The translations under genes were made by a program, and so were the position numbers. 64,000 bases of DNA from Neisseria perflava (GTDB taxonomy: Bacteria; Pseudomonadota; Gammaproteobacteria; Burkholderiales; Neisseriaceae): contig NZ_JALJYC010000014.1 of assembly GCF_024170405.1 (NCBI RefSeq), forward strand, positions 4,259 through 68,258, given 5' to 3'. How positions within the stretch are numbered: the first letter of the stretch is position 1; each line of letters begins with the position of its first letter. Under the pieces are notes generated by a model. It searched no databases. It had not been told where the DNA came from and worked only from the letters and a program-made list of their open reading frames with translations. Below, piece by piece: positions 52,146 to 60,370 of this stretch.

Positions 52146-52833
52146 GCGGTTCGTCCTCAGGATTAGGGATGCCCAGCAAGGTTTGCAGAGGTTCGGCCAA
52201 AGCCAACGCCAAAGCTACCCACTCGGCTTGCGCCGCTTCATCGGCCTGATTCGGTTCGGCAAACTCAATATGTACCACGCCTAAGACCGTGCCGTTTTCC
52301 ATGCAGATGGGAGCGGAGATTTGGCTTTTACCGCCTTCATTACGCTCGCCGTGGATTTCACCCAGCGACAACCAGTAGGGAATATCGTTGGCAATGTTCA
52401 TCCAACCGCTTTGCGCCGTGCGGCAGGCTAAGAAAATCCGGCTGTTGTCGTCATCGACTGCCAATTTAGGCTCGATTACCTCGCCCTGATGGGTCAGTCG
52501 CACCAGCTGCGGCATTAGGTTTTCAGTGTTTTTAGTCTCTCCGTGGGACGGCATGTGCGCATACACCACCGCGCTTTTTACGCCTTTGGCGCGGCTGTAA
52601 GTGGAATCCAAAGCCATGAAAATCTGTTTCAATAAAGCTTCGTTTTGCGGATTTTGACTGATATGTTCGGCCAATTTAACGCCGTCGTGGTCGTACCACA
52701 ACACTTCCTGTTCCACCGCAGCCTGCCCCATGTTCATCACCGCCTGCGCCGCGACATACGCCACGCGCACATCATCGGCCGGTAGCTTCAGCCCTTGGGT
52801 TTGCAGATAATCTTTAATCAAAGCAACAGGCAT
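52138..52833 (-). CDS. GAF-like domain protein of unknown function
   Basis: 231 residues. The C-terminal half (SQISAPICMENGTVLGVVHIEFAEP) has the strand-turn pattern of a GAF sensor domain, preceded by about 100 residues of helical sequence rich in Gln/Ala/Val. No catalytic, DNA-binding or kinase domain is seen. It sits in front of ribA with an 8-base overlap. Inferred: a sensor or regulator related to flavin or GTP metabolism; not recognised by name. Confidence 0.6.
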   Translation of the reverse strand: MPVALIKDYLQTQGLKLPADDVRVAYVAAQAVMNMGQAAVEQEVLWYDHDGVKLAEHISQNPQNEALLKQIFMALDSTYSRAKGVKSAVVYAHMPSHGETKNTENLMPQLVRLTHQGEVIEPKLAVDDDNSRIFLACRTAQSGWMNIANDIPYWLSLGEIHGERNEGGKSQISAPICMENGTVLGVVHIEFAEPNQADEAAQAEWVALALALAEPLQTLLGIPNPEDEPHE

Positions 52834-52856
52834 CTGCCCATCCTTTCCAAATATGA

Positions 52857-52883
52857 AGGCCGTCTGAACGGTTCAAACGGCCG
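52857..52883. repeat. Half-degenerate DUS hairpin
   Basis: AGGCCGTCTGAAC followed by GTTCAAACGGCC; only one intact DUS, the other arm mutated. It is upstream of the GAF-like gene, so probably not its terminator. Confidence 0.5.
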
Positions 52884-52943
52884 GATTTTTAATGTGTGCG
52901 GCCATTATATGGGGAATAACGGGCGTATTTCAAGAATCCGCCT

Positions 52944-52971
52944 TTGCACTCTGGCAGATTCCCTGTATAAT
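52944..52971 (+). promoter_or_regulatory. Promoter of tRNA-Leu
   Basis: TTGCAC, 16 bases, TATAAT; the -10 ends 12 bases before the tRNA. Confidence 0.75.
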
Positions 52972-52983
52972 CCGCTTTCTTAT

Positions 52984-53068
52984 GCGGATGTGGCGAAATT
53001 GGTAGACGCACCAGATTTAGGTTCTGGCGCCGTAAGGTGTGAGAGTTCGAGTCTCTCCATCCGCACCA
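52984..53068 (+). tRNA. tRNA-Leu (anticodon TAG)
   Basis: 85 bases with the long variable arm of class II tRNAs (GCGCCGTAAGGTGT). Acceptor GCGGATG/CATCCGC, anticodon loop TTTAGGT gives TAG, T-loop TTCGAGT, CCA encoded. Confidence 0.95.
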
Positions 53069-53080
53069 AACTGAAAAATT

Positions 53081-53105
53081 AAGCAGCTTTATTGCTGCTT
53101 TTTTT
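53081..53105 (+). terminator. Terminator of tRNA-Leu
   Basis: AAGCAGC-TTTATT-GCTGCTT-TTTTT. Confidence 0.85.
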
Positions 53106-53233
53106 ACGTCTATACGAATCTACGGGAATCTACAAAACCTATATCAGTAAAGGCTTTCAGCCGTTTCATATTTTGCTTTGCTTTTAATTTTTCGTCTATC
53201 CGCCTTCATGGGGATACACCCGAATCAACATCT

Positions 53234-53290
53234 TTTTGTTGGTGCTTTTGTTGGTTCGTTGCAAAATGATGGCGAAAAGCACCAACAAAA
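53234..53290. repeat. 16-bp inverted repeat
   Basis: TTTTGTTGGTGCTTTT and its perfect complement, 25 bases apart; not a DUS. Confidence 0.8.
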
Positions 53291-53397
53291 CGCCCGCAAA
53301 ACCTTTGGGGCTGGTGTTTTGCCGATTGTCTTGGTTTTCCTCCTATCTGCGTCTTATGCTGTTTTAATGATTGATACATAAAAAGCGAAAACTCAGA

Positions 53398-53433
53398 AAG
53401 GCCGTCTGAAAATTATAATTTTCAGACGGCCTT
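53398..53433. terminator. DUS-pair terminator of the aldehyde dehydrogenase
   Basis: AAGGCCGTCTGAAAATT-A-AATTTTCAGACGGCCTT-type palindrome 25 bases past the stop. Confidence 0.8.
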
Positions 53434-53458
53434 GGCGTTTTATCTACTTGTTATGACA

Positions 53459-54940
53459 TCAATACATACCTTCGCGTTCTTCGCGGGTGCTGATGTAGAT
53501 GTTTTTCACTTGGGTGTAGGCAGACAACATCATTTTGTGGGTTTCGCGACCGATACCGGAGGTTTTGTAGCCGCCAAACGGGGCATGTGCCGGTAGGCGG
53601 TTGTAGCAGTTGACCCAAACGCGGCCGGTTTCGAGGGCGCGGGAAACGCGCAGGCAGCGGTTGATGTCTGTGCTCCATACGCCGCCGCCCAAGCCGTATT
53701 CGGAATCGTTGGCCATGCGGATGACGTCTTCTTCGGTTTTGAATTTGATAACGGTTGCTACCGGGCCGAAGATTTCTTCTTGGGCGATACGGGCATCGTT
53801 GCTGGCGGCTTCAATCAGGGTCGGTTCGACAAATTCGCCGGAAGCCAAGTCGCCTTCGATTTTTTTGCCGCCGGTAATAATGCGGCAGCCTTCTTCTTCA
53901 CCGATTTTGACGTATTTCAAAATGGTGTCCAGTTGGCCGGCATTGACTTGCGAACCCATTTGGGTGTCGTCTTCCCAAGGCAGGCCGACTTTGACTTTTT
54001 TGAACTCTTCAGCCAATGCGTTGACGAATTTGTCGTAAATGCCTTCTTGCACAAAAATACGCGAACCGGCGCAGCATACTTGGCCTTGGTTAAACAGAAT
54101 GCCTTTTTGCGCACCTTCGAGGGCTTTGTCAAACGGCATGTCGTCAAAGAAGATGTTGGCCGATTTGCCGCCGAGTTCCAGAGTGGCGGGAATCAGCATT
54201 TCGGCGGCGGCGATACCGACATGGCGGCCGACTTCTGTCGAGCCGGTAAAGGCCAGTTTGTTGAAGCCTTTATGGTGCAGCATGTATTCGCCGGATTTGG
54301 AGCCGCGGCCGGTGATGACGTTGAGTACGCCTTTAGGCAGCAGATGGTTGATTTTTTGGGCAAACGACAGCAGGCTCAATGAAGTGCTGGAAGAAGGGTG
54401 GATGACCACGGTACAACCTGTGGCCAAAGCAGGGGCGATTTTCCAAGCGGCCATCAGGAAGGGGAAGTTCCACGGAATGATTTGGCCGACTACGCCGATG
54501 GGTTCGCGCAAAATCAGGGATAAATCTTCTTCATCCAACTGGGTGGCGGTGCCTTCTTCGCCGCGAATCACGCCGGCAAAGTAGCGGAAGTGGTCGGCGG
54601 CCAGCGGGATGTCGGCGGCGCGGGTTTCGCGGATGGGTTTGCCGTTGTCGAGAGTTTCTTGCAGGGCAAACAATTCGGTATTGGCGTCGATAACGTCGGC
54701 GATTTTATTCAAAATGGCGGCGCGCTCGGTAACGGTGGTTTTTTTCCAGGTTTTGAACGCTTCCTGCGCGGCGGCGACGGCGGCATCTACATCGGCATCG
54801 CTGGCGTCGGTAAATTTGGCCAGTTCTGCGCCGTTGGCCGGATTGCAGGAAGACAGCAGCTTGCCTTCGGTGCCTTTGGTCCATTCGCCGTTAATCAGCA
54901 AGCCGTATTCTTTGTCGAACACATTTAAATCTTTTGCCAT
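53459..54940 (-). CDS. NAD-dependent aldehyde dehydrogenase (AldA/acetaldehyde type)
   Basis: 493 residues. The catalytic cysteine is in FNQGQVCCAGSRI, the general-base glutamate in ATLELGGKSAN, and WNFPFLMAAWKIAPAL is the family ALDH motif. The cofactor-site lysine of the usual KP(A/S)xxT motif is replaced by His (VVIHPSSSTSLSLL). The PSSST variant and the KNIYIST-x6-GMY end recall staphylococcal-type AldA. Probably oxidises acetaldehyde to acetate. Divergent from the alcohol dehydrogenase at 55383. Confidence 0.88.
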   Translation of the reverse strand: MAKDLNVFDKEYGLLINGEWTKGTEGKLLSSCNPANGAELAKFTDASDADVDAAVAAAQEAFKTWKKTTVTERAAILNKIADVIDANTELFALQETLDNGKPIRETRAADIPLAADHFRYFAGVIRGEEGTATQLDEEDLSLILREPIGVVGQIIPWNFPFLMAAWKIAPALATGCTVVIHPSSSTSLSLLSFAQKINHLLPKGVLNVITGRGSKSGEYMLHHKGFNKLAFTGSTEVGRHVGIAAAEMLIPATLELGGKSANIFFDDMPFDKALEGAQKGILFNQGQVCCAGSRIFVQEGIYDKFVNALAEEFKKVKVGLPWEDDTQMGSQVNAGQLDTILKYVKIGEEEGCRIITGGKKIEGDLASGEFVEPTLIEAASNDARIAQEEIFGPVATVIKFKTEEDVIRMANDSEYGLGGGVWSTDINRCLRVSRALETGRVWVNCYNRLPAHAPFGGYKTSGIGRETHKMMLSAYTQVKNIYISTREEREGMY

Positions 54941-55207
54941 AATACTGCTCTCCTTTTGAGGTGTTGTTCAGGTTGTGGAATCCGGCGGGGAAAAAGCGGC
55001 ACTCGTCGGACGTGCGGATTAGCATATTATTTTTTTTCTTATTGTTCAAGGATTATCCGTAAAAAATATGGTTTGTTTTTTATATGTAATTTTATAAAAA
55101 ATAATAGATATTTGAGTATTTAAGGATTTTAAGAACATTTTAATAATTTTGAAATTTAGGTTGCTTTTATCAACTATTTTTTGTAGTAAATTTTCATGTT
55201 AATGATT

Positions 55208-55222
55208 TGTTATGGTATAACA
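55208..55222. promoter_or_regulatory. Palindrome TGTTAT-GGT-ATAACA
   Basis: Perfect 6-bp arms, 32 bases upstream of the adhP -35. A candidate operator; the regulator is unknown. Confidence 0.45.
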
Positions 55223-55254
55223 TAAAATACCATTCAATTTCAAAAAGATAGGTA

Positions 55255-55284
55255 TTGACAAGCTCAAACGGGCAGGCGTATTCT
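55255..55284 (+). promoter_or_regulatory. Sigma-70 promoter of adhP
   Basis: TTGACA, 18 bases, TATTCT; about 98 bases before the ATG. Confidence 0.7.
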
Positions 55285-55382
55285 GCGCAGAACATCGGTG
55301 GTAGAAGCCTGTTGATGCAAGCTGTTTGGCCGTTTTACCGATTGTACCCCCTTTAAAATAACCAAAGCAAAGGAATGATGAC

Positions 55383-56429
55383 ATGAAAATGTATGCCGTA
55401 GTGGTGAATCAGGATGTAGAAGGTGATGTAGAGGTGGTTGAGCGCGATGTGCGCCCGCTGGAATACGGAGAAGCCTTAGTTGAAGTCGAATATTGCGGCG
55501 TGTGCCATACCGATTTGCACGTGGCCGCCGGCGACTACGGTCAAAAACCGGGTCGCGTGTTGGGTCACGAGGGTATCGGTAAAGTGACCCAAATCGCCGA
55601 CGGCGTGAAAAGCCTGAAAGTGGGCGACCGCGTCAGTATTGCATGGCTGTTTGAAAGCTGCGGTTCTTGCGAATATTGCAACAGTGGCCGTGAAACCTTG
55701 TGCCGCAGCGTGTTGAACGCAGGCTATACTGCCGACGGCGGTATGGCTACCCATTGTATCGTGACCGCCGATTATGCGGTAAAAGTGCCCGATGGTTTGG
55801 ATCCGGCGCAGGCTTCCAGCATTACCTGCGCGGGTGTGACCACTTACAAAGGCGTGAAAGTATCCGGTGTGCGTCCGGGTCAATGGATTGCGGTGTACGG
55901 CGCAGGCGGCTTGGGTAACTTGGGCGTGCAGTATGCGAAAAAAGTATTTGGCGCACACGTGATTGCCATCGACATTAACGAAGACAAACTAGCGTTTGCC
56001 AAAGAAGTCGGCGCGGATATCGTGATTAACTCCGCTAAAGAAGATGCGGCGAAAGTGATTCAAGAAAAAACCGGCGGTGCGCATGCTGCCATCGTGACCG
56101 CTGTGTCTAAAGATGCGTTTAATTCTGCTGTGAACTGCGTTCGTGCGGGCGGCCGTGTGGTGGCGATTGGTTTGCCGCCGGAATCTATGGATTTGTCTAT
56201 TCCGCGCTTGGTGTTGGACGGTATCGAAGTGGTCGGCTCTTTGGTTGGTACACGCCAAGATTTGGCCGAAGCGTTCCAATTCGGCGCCGAAGGTTTGGTG
56301 GTGCCGTTGGTACAACTGCGTGCGCTGGATGAAGCGCCTGCCATCTTCCAAGAAATGCGTGAAGGTAAAATTACCGGCCGTATGGTAATTGATATGAAAA
56401 AAGGCTGCACTTGCGGTCAAGCGCACTAA
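55383..56429 (+). CDS. adhP: Zinc-dependent alcohol dehydrogenase
   Basis: 348 residues. Catalytic zinc ligands in CGVCHTDLHVA and GHEGIG; structural zinc cysteines CGSCEYCNSGRETLC; Rossmann motif GAGGLGNLGVQ. Standard medium-chain ADH of the AdhP group, preferring short primary alcohols such as ethanol. It should feed acetaldehyde to the divergently encoded aldehyde dehydrogenase. AAAGGAATGATGAC precedes the ATG. Confidence 0.92.
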   Translation: MKMYAVVVNQDVEGDVEVVERDVRPLEYGEALVEVEYCGVCHTDLHVAAGDYGQKPGRVLGHEGIGKVTQIADGVKSLKVGDRVSIAWLFESCGSCEYCNSGRETLCRSVLNAGYTADGGMATHCIVTADYAVKVPDGLDPAQASSITCAGVTTYKGVKVSGVRPGQWIAVYGAGGLGNLGVQYAKKVFGAHVIAIDINEDKLAFAKEVGADIVINSAKEDAAKVIQEKTGGAHAAIVTAVSKDAFNSAVNCVRAGGRVVAIGLPPESMDLSIPRLVLDGIEVVGSLVGTRQDLAEAFQFGAEGLVVPLVQLRALDEAPAIFQEMREGKITGRMVIDMKKGCTCGQAH

Positions 56430-56450
56430 ACGGTTTAGGTAAACATTAAA

Positions 56451-56487
56451 ATGCCGTCCGAAAACAATCGGGTTTTCAGACGGCATT
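56451..56487. terminator. Variant DUS-pair terminator, convergent
   Basis: ATGCCGTCCGAAAAC (one base off) and TTTTCAGACGGCATTTTG between adhP and the LLM gene. Confidence 0.75.
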
Positions 56488-56510
56488 TTGCGATAAAACA
56501 GATATAAAAA

Positions 56511-57551
56511 TCAGCCTTTAACTATATCAACCAATAATTCATATGAACGCATTTGCGCGGCCTTGTCGTAAATATAGCTGACTGCCATCAATTCATCGGC
56601 CTGCACCTGCGCCTGCAAGCGTTCCAGTTGCGCTTTGGCGGTGTCGGGCGAACCGATCAGGCTGCACGACATCATGGATTCGGCCATATTCAAAATATGC
56701 GGCGGCACATGCTGCGCAACATCGGCATGTGGCGGCTGCATACCGCTGCGGCTGCCGGTGACCACATTCAGGAAAAATTGCAGACAGGTATTGCTGAGGA
56801 ACTGCGCTTCTTCGTCGCTGTCGGCCAAAACCGCATTTACGCCGATGATAACTTTCGGTTTGTCCAGTTGTTCTGACGGCCTGAACTCGCGGCGGTAGAT
56901 TTCGACCGCTTCAGTCAGCATACGCGGCGCGAAATGCGAGGCAAAGGCGTAAGGCAGACCCAATTCAGCGGCCAGATACGCGCTTTCGGTGCTCGAACCC
57001 AAAATATACAGCGGCACATCCAAGCCAGGGCCGGGGTAGGCGCGTACATTAGCGCTTTTCGGTACGTCTAATTTGACCGGCCCGAAGCTGAAACCCTGAC
57101 CTTCTTCATCGGCACTCAAAGGGCTAAAATAATATTGGATTTCGGCAATATCCTGCGGAAAACTGCGCACAAAATCATCGCGGTGGCGACGGATGGCGCG
57201 GGCGGTGGCTTGGTCGGTACCCGGTGCACGCCCCAAGCCCAAATCGACGCGGTGCGGATACAGTGCGGCGAGCGTACCGTATTGTTCGGCCACGATAAAG
57301 GGCGAATGGTTGGGCAACATCACGCCGCCGGAGCCGACGCGGATGGATTGGGTATTATCCAACACGCGCTGAATCAGCAGGCTGGTGGCGGAGCTGGCGA
57401 GGTAGGGCATATTGTGGTGTTCGGCAATCCAGTAGCGGGTATAGCCTTTTTGCTCGGCAAACTGCGCCAATTCAACCAAATTATCAACGGCTTGGCTAAA
57501 AGTCTCGCCTTGGCGCAGCGGAACGAGGTTGAGTATGGAGAGGTCGGTCAT
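56511..57551 (-). CDS. Luciferase-like (LLM) flavin oxidoreductase
   Basis: 346 residues. The start LSILNLVPLRQG, ARYWIAEHHNMP-like segment (TRYWIAEHHNMP), GSGGVMLPNHSP and RVDLGLGRAPGTD are the hallmarks of the YhbW-type bacterial luciferase-like family. FMN-dependent; substrate unknown. AAGGAATCATC precedes the ATG. A palindrome at 57595-57610, 44 bases upstream, matches one before the ArsR-type gene, which implies control by that regulator. Confidence 0.85.
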   Translation of the reverse strand: MTDLSILNLVPLRQGETFSQAVDNLVELAQFAEQKGYTRYWIAEHHNMPYLASSATSLLIQRVLDNTQSIRVGSGGVMLPNHSPFIVAEQYGTLAALYPHRVDLGLGRAPGTDQATARAIRRHRDDFVRSFPQDIAEIQYYFSPLSADEEGQGFSFGPVKLDVPKSANVRAYPGPGLDVPLYILGSSTESAYLAAELGLPYAFASHFAPRMLTEAVEIYRREFRPSEQLDKPKVIIGVNAVLADSDEEAQFLSNTCLQFFLNVVTGSRSGMQPPHADVAQHVPPHILNMAESMMSCSLIGSPDTAKAQLERLQAQVQADELMAVSYIYDKAAQMRSYELLVDIVKG

Positions 57552-57594
57552 GATGATTCCTTATGGTGAAGTCAGGTTGCTTTTAAATTTATAT

Positions 57595-57610
57595 ATCTAA
57601 AAATTTAGAT
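57595..57610. promoter_or_regulatory. Operator-like palindrome upstream of LLM gene
   Basis: ATCTAAAAATTTAGAT: arms ATCTAAA and TTTAGAT with AA between. One base differs from the copy at 58022. Confidence 0.7.
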
Positions 57611-57658
57611 GGATTACATGGGAACAGGTTGGTAAAAATCCGGGCGTCCGGCGTAGGT

Positions 57659-57672
57659 TTCAACAGACCCTA
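57659..57672 (-). repeat. Solitary terminal-repeat-like sequence
   Basis: AACAGACCCTA is the exact complement of TAGGGTCTGTT, the outer end of the MITE-like element; it overlaps the stop of the ArsR-type gene. Confidence 0.35.
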
Positions 57673-57984
57673 GCTTAAATCTTCCTGCAAACGGTTTAAA
57701 AAACCGGCTACGCCCTCGGCATGGTAGCGGTAATACGTCCATTTGCCGATACGCTTGCTTTCCACCAAACCGGCGTTTTTCAGGCCGGTCAGATAACCGG
57801 AAACCACCGATTGCGCCAAGCCGGATTTTTCGGTAATCAGCCCCACGCAAATGCCGCCGCAAAAGCCGGTTTCCTCGCAGCGCAAGCGCTCTTCGCCAAA
57901 ATGCAGGGCAGGATTTTTCAGCCACAGCAGGATTTGGTAGCGGTAGTCGTTGGAGAGGGTTTTCAAAACATCGGTAATCGGCAT
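57670..57984 (-). CDS. ArsR-family winged-helix regulator
   Basis: 104 residues. The helix-turn-helix is LITEKSGLAQSVVSGYLTGLKNAGLVESKRIGKWTYYRYH, as in ArsR/SmtB repressors. Four residues before the HTH lies RCEETGFCGGIC, whose three cysteines may sense metal, oxidant or an electrophile. It is 118 bases upstream of the LLM gene in the same direction. A palindrome 38 bases before its ATG suggests autoregulation. The C-terminus ends inside a repeat-like sequence. Confidence 0.85.
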   Translation of the reverse strand: MPITDVLKTLSNDYRYQILLWLKNPALHFGEERLRCEETGFCGGICVGLITEKSGLAQSVVSGYLTGLKNAGLVESKRIGKWTYYRYHAEGVAGFLNRLQEDLS

Positions 57985-58021
57985 GATGGGGCAATGGGGT
58001 TGAACGAATGATTTGGATTAT

Positions 58022-58037
58022 ATCTATAAATTTAGAT
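58022..58037. promoter_or_regulatory. Operator-like palindrome upstream of arsR-type gene
   Basis: ATCTATAAATTTAGAT, flanked by AT dinucleotides that extend the symmetry (ATATCTA-N6-TAGATAT). Confidence 0.7.
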
Positions 58038-58076
58038 ATGTCAATATATGAAGCAGCGGGCAGATTTTCAAGCGCA

Positions 58077-58112
58077 AGACCGTCTGAAAATCAAAATATT
58101 TTCAGACGGTCT
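58077..58112. terminator. Variant-DUS pair terminator of the TonB receptor
   Basis: AGACCGTCTGAAAAT-CAAA-ATATTTTCAGACGGTCT, with the GACC variant in both arms. Confidence 0.75.
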
Positions 58113-58129
58113 GAATAATTCAGGGCATT

Positions 58130-60343
58130 TTAAAATTCCACGCTTGCCGACAGCGAGAAGGTACGTGGCGCACCGGCATTCAGATAACCGCTGCCCGGAT
58201 AGCCGCCTACCGATGCCCAGTAATTTTTGTTGGCGACATTGTCCACGCGGGCGCGGAAAGTGGCTTCATGCCCTTTGATGTTGGTGCGGTAACGGGCGCC
58301 GACATCAAATCTCGTCCAGCCGCCGACTTTGAGCGTATTAGCGGCGTTGGCATAGGAAGAGCCGGTGTAAACCATGCGTCCGTCAAACGCCAGCCCCTGT
58401 ACTTTTGCCACTTCCCATTCTACGCCGAGATTGGCCTGAAACTTAGGCACACCGATGGTGCGTTTGCCGTCGGTGGCGCTGGAGCCTGTTTCGCGCTGCT
58501 CGGTATCCAAGAAAGTCAAACCGCCCAATACGCGCACGCCGCGTGCCGCTTCGCCGTAAGCGGTCAATTCAATCCCGCGATGACGGTCACGGCCTTCGGA
58601 GGTAAAACGCAACTGATTGCCGTCTGAAACATACAGCGCACGCGGCTTGTCGGTGCTGAACAAAGCCAAACCCGCACCGAAACCGCCGCCCTCGAATTTA
58701 GCACCGATTTCTTTTTGTTTGGATACATACGGACTGAGTTGCTCGTAGGCATTGCTCACCGCTGTGCCGCCCGAAGTAGCGGCGGCGGTGGCCCCCTGCA
58801 TCAGGCTTTCCACATAGTTGCCGTACACCGACCATTGCGGCGTGAGGCGGTACGCCACGCCCACCGCCGGGCTGATACGCGATTTCTTATAGTCGGTTTC
58901 CTTACCCGTATTGTAGGCGAAACTTTCGCTGTGAATTTCCTGCCAACGCGCCCCCAGCGTAAGCTGCAAACGCTTGTCAAACGCGCTGACGGTATCGCCC
59001 AAAGCCACGCTGCGCAAACGCAGGCGGTTGGTGACGGCCGGGCCGGAAGCGTTGCCGTAAAGCGCGGAGGACGAATAGGCGGCATCGGCGTAATAAACAG
59101 GATTGTAAAGATTGGTGCTGAGGGTATTGCGGTAGTCCATCACATACGCATTTTTGCGTTTGGACTGGTATTGGTTGGCCGCCAAAACCCATTCATGCTG
59201 CAAGGCGCCGGTAGCAAAATGTCCGCGCAAGCCGGCTTCGCCGGTATGGATGACATCTTCGCGCTTGTTGTCGAAACGGTATTGCGTACCGTTGCCGTTA
59301 CTGTTGGTTAAGGTTAGATTGGCAAGCGAATTTTGCTCTTTGCCTTTGCGGAAACCATAGGCGGCATAAGCAGTCAGATTATCGTTCAAGTCGTATTCGC
59401 CGCGCAGCGTGCCGAATACATCGCGTTCGTTGGAATATGTCCACGGCTGCGCCCAGTTGCTCGAAGCATCGGGCGCGGCGGGGACGGCGGTAACGGCCGA
59501 ACCGAGCGTAACATTTGTGCGCGTTTCTTTCAATTTGTTGTCCTGCCAGCCCAAATCCGCCGACAGACGGGCTTTCTCGCCGCGCCAATCCAAGCCCAAA
59601 CTCAACAGGCTGAGTTTGTTTTTCTCATCATCCACCGAGGTATGACCGTTGCGGTGGGCGGCATTAAAGCGCACGCCGAATTCCTGATTCGCACCGAAAC
59701 GGCGGGCAATATCCGCCGCTATATTGCCGCTGCTTTTATTGGCATAACCGGCTGTGAAGCGGGTCAGTTCTTCATTCGGCGCACGCTTGGGTAATACAGA
59801 TACCGTGCCGCCGATATTGTTGCCGCCGGGTGCCATGCCGTTCATAAACGCCGATGCGCCGCGCAGCACTTCCACACGCTCAAACAATTCGGTGGCGATG
59901 TATTGGCGCGGCAGAATGCCGTATAAGCCGTTGTACATGGTGTCGTCGGACTCGCTGGCAAAGCCCCGGATAAAATAGGATTCTTGGAAATTGCCGTAAC
60001 CGCGCGCAATGCGCACGGTCGGGTCGTTTTGCAATACGTCGCCCACACTTTTGGCCTGTTTGTCCTGAATCAGTTTATTGGTATAAGCGGTGGTGGAAAA
60101 CGGATTTTCTAAATTGGTTTTATTGCCCAAAATCCCGGCACGCGCACCATTGGCCACCTGCCCGCCGTTAAAGGCCGGTATCAGACCGCTTTTGGAGGCG
60201 TCGGCGCTGGCGGTAACATTAACCGTCTCCAAATCGGTTTGCTCGGTTGCCGGTTCGTCGGCGGCATAAACGACGGAAAACGCGCATATTAAAGCAGTCG
60301 CCACAAGGTTGCGGCGGAACATGCTGGCGGGATCGTTGGACAT
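58130..60343 (-). CDS. TonB-dependent siderophore receptor
   Basis: 737 residues. Signal peptide (LVATALICAFSVVYA), then a plug domain (SVGDVLQNDPTVRIARGYGNFQESYFIRGF, LYGILPRQYIATELFERVEVLRGASAFMNGMAPGGNNIGGTV) and a 22-strand barrel ending in Phe (FSLSASVEF). It resembles the ferrichrome/FhuE-type group, including the RGFASESDDTMYNGLYG block. Outer-membrane import of a ferric siderophore is inferred; which one is unknown. Upstream Fur-like site supports iron control. No ABC importer is in the window. Confidence 0.88.
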   Translation of the reverse strand: MSNDPASMFRRNLVATALICAFSVVYAADEPATEQTDLETVNVTASADASKSGLIPAFNGGQVANGARAGILGNKTNLENPFSTTAYTNKLIQDKQAKSVGDVLQNDPTVRIARGYGNFQESYFIRGFASESDDTMYNGLYGILPRQYIATELFERVEVLRGASAFMNGMAPGGNNIGGTVSVLPKRAPNEELTRFTAGYANKSSGNIAADIARRFGANQEFGVRFNAAHRNGHTSVDDEKNKLSLLSLGLDWRGEKARLSADLGWQDNKLKETRTNVTLGSAVTAVPAAPDASSNWAQPWTYSNERDVFGTLRGEYDLNDNLTAYAAYGFRKGKEQNSLANLTLTNSNGNGTQYRFDNKREDVIHTGEAGLRGHFATGALQHEWVLAANQYQSKRKNAYVMDYRNTLSTNLYNPVYYADAAYSSSALYGNASGPAVTNRLRLRSVALGDTVSAFDKRLQLTLGARWQEIHSESFAYNTGKETDYKKSRISPAVGVAYRLTPQWSVYGNYVESLMQGATAAATSGGTAVSNAYEQLSPYVSKQKEIGAKFEGGGFGAGLALFSTDKPRALYVSDGNQLRFTSEGRDRHRGIELTAYGEAARGVRVLGGLTFLDTEQRETGSSATDGKRTIGVPKFQANLGVEWEVAKVQGLAFDGRMVYTGSSYANAANTLKVGGWTRFDVGARYRTNIKGHEATFRARVDNVANKNYWASVGGYPGSGYLNAGAPRTFSLSASVEF

Positions 60344-60370
60344 TTTTTTCTTTCTTTATTTTTTGAAACA

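Larger units (their letters stand above)
53069..53458. other. Region after tRNA-Leu: no supported gene
   Basis: 390 bases with the tRNA terminator, a 16-bp perfect inverted repeat (53234-53249 with 53275-53290) and a DUS pair. An open frame at 53178-53381 uses no recognisable domain and starts without a good ribosome-binding site. Confidence 0.5.
54941..55382. other. AT-rich divergent promoter region
   Basis: 442 bases with unusually low GC (about 55020-55250 is nearly all A and T). It carries the adhP promoter and the palindrome listed below. No gene. Confidence 0.6.

Noticed and set aside
53178..53381. A 67-codon open frame after tRNA-Leu
   Set aside because: It spans an inverted repeat, has no recognisable domain and no convincing start.
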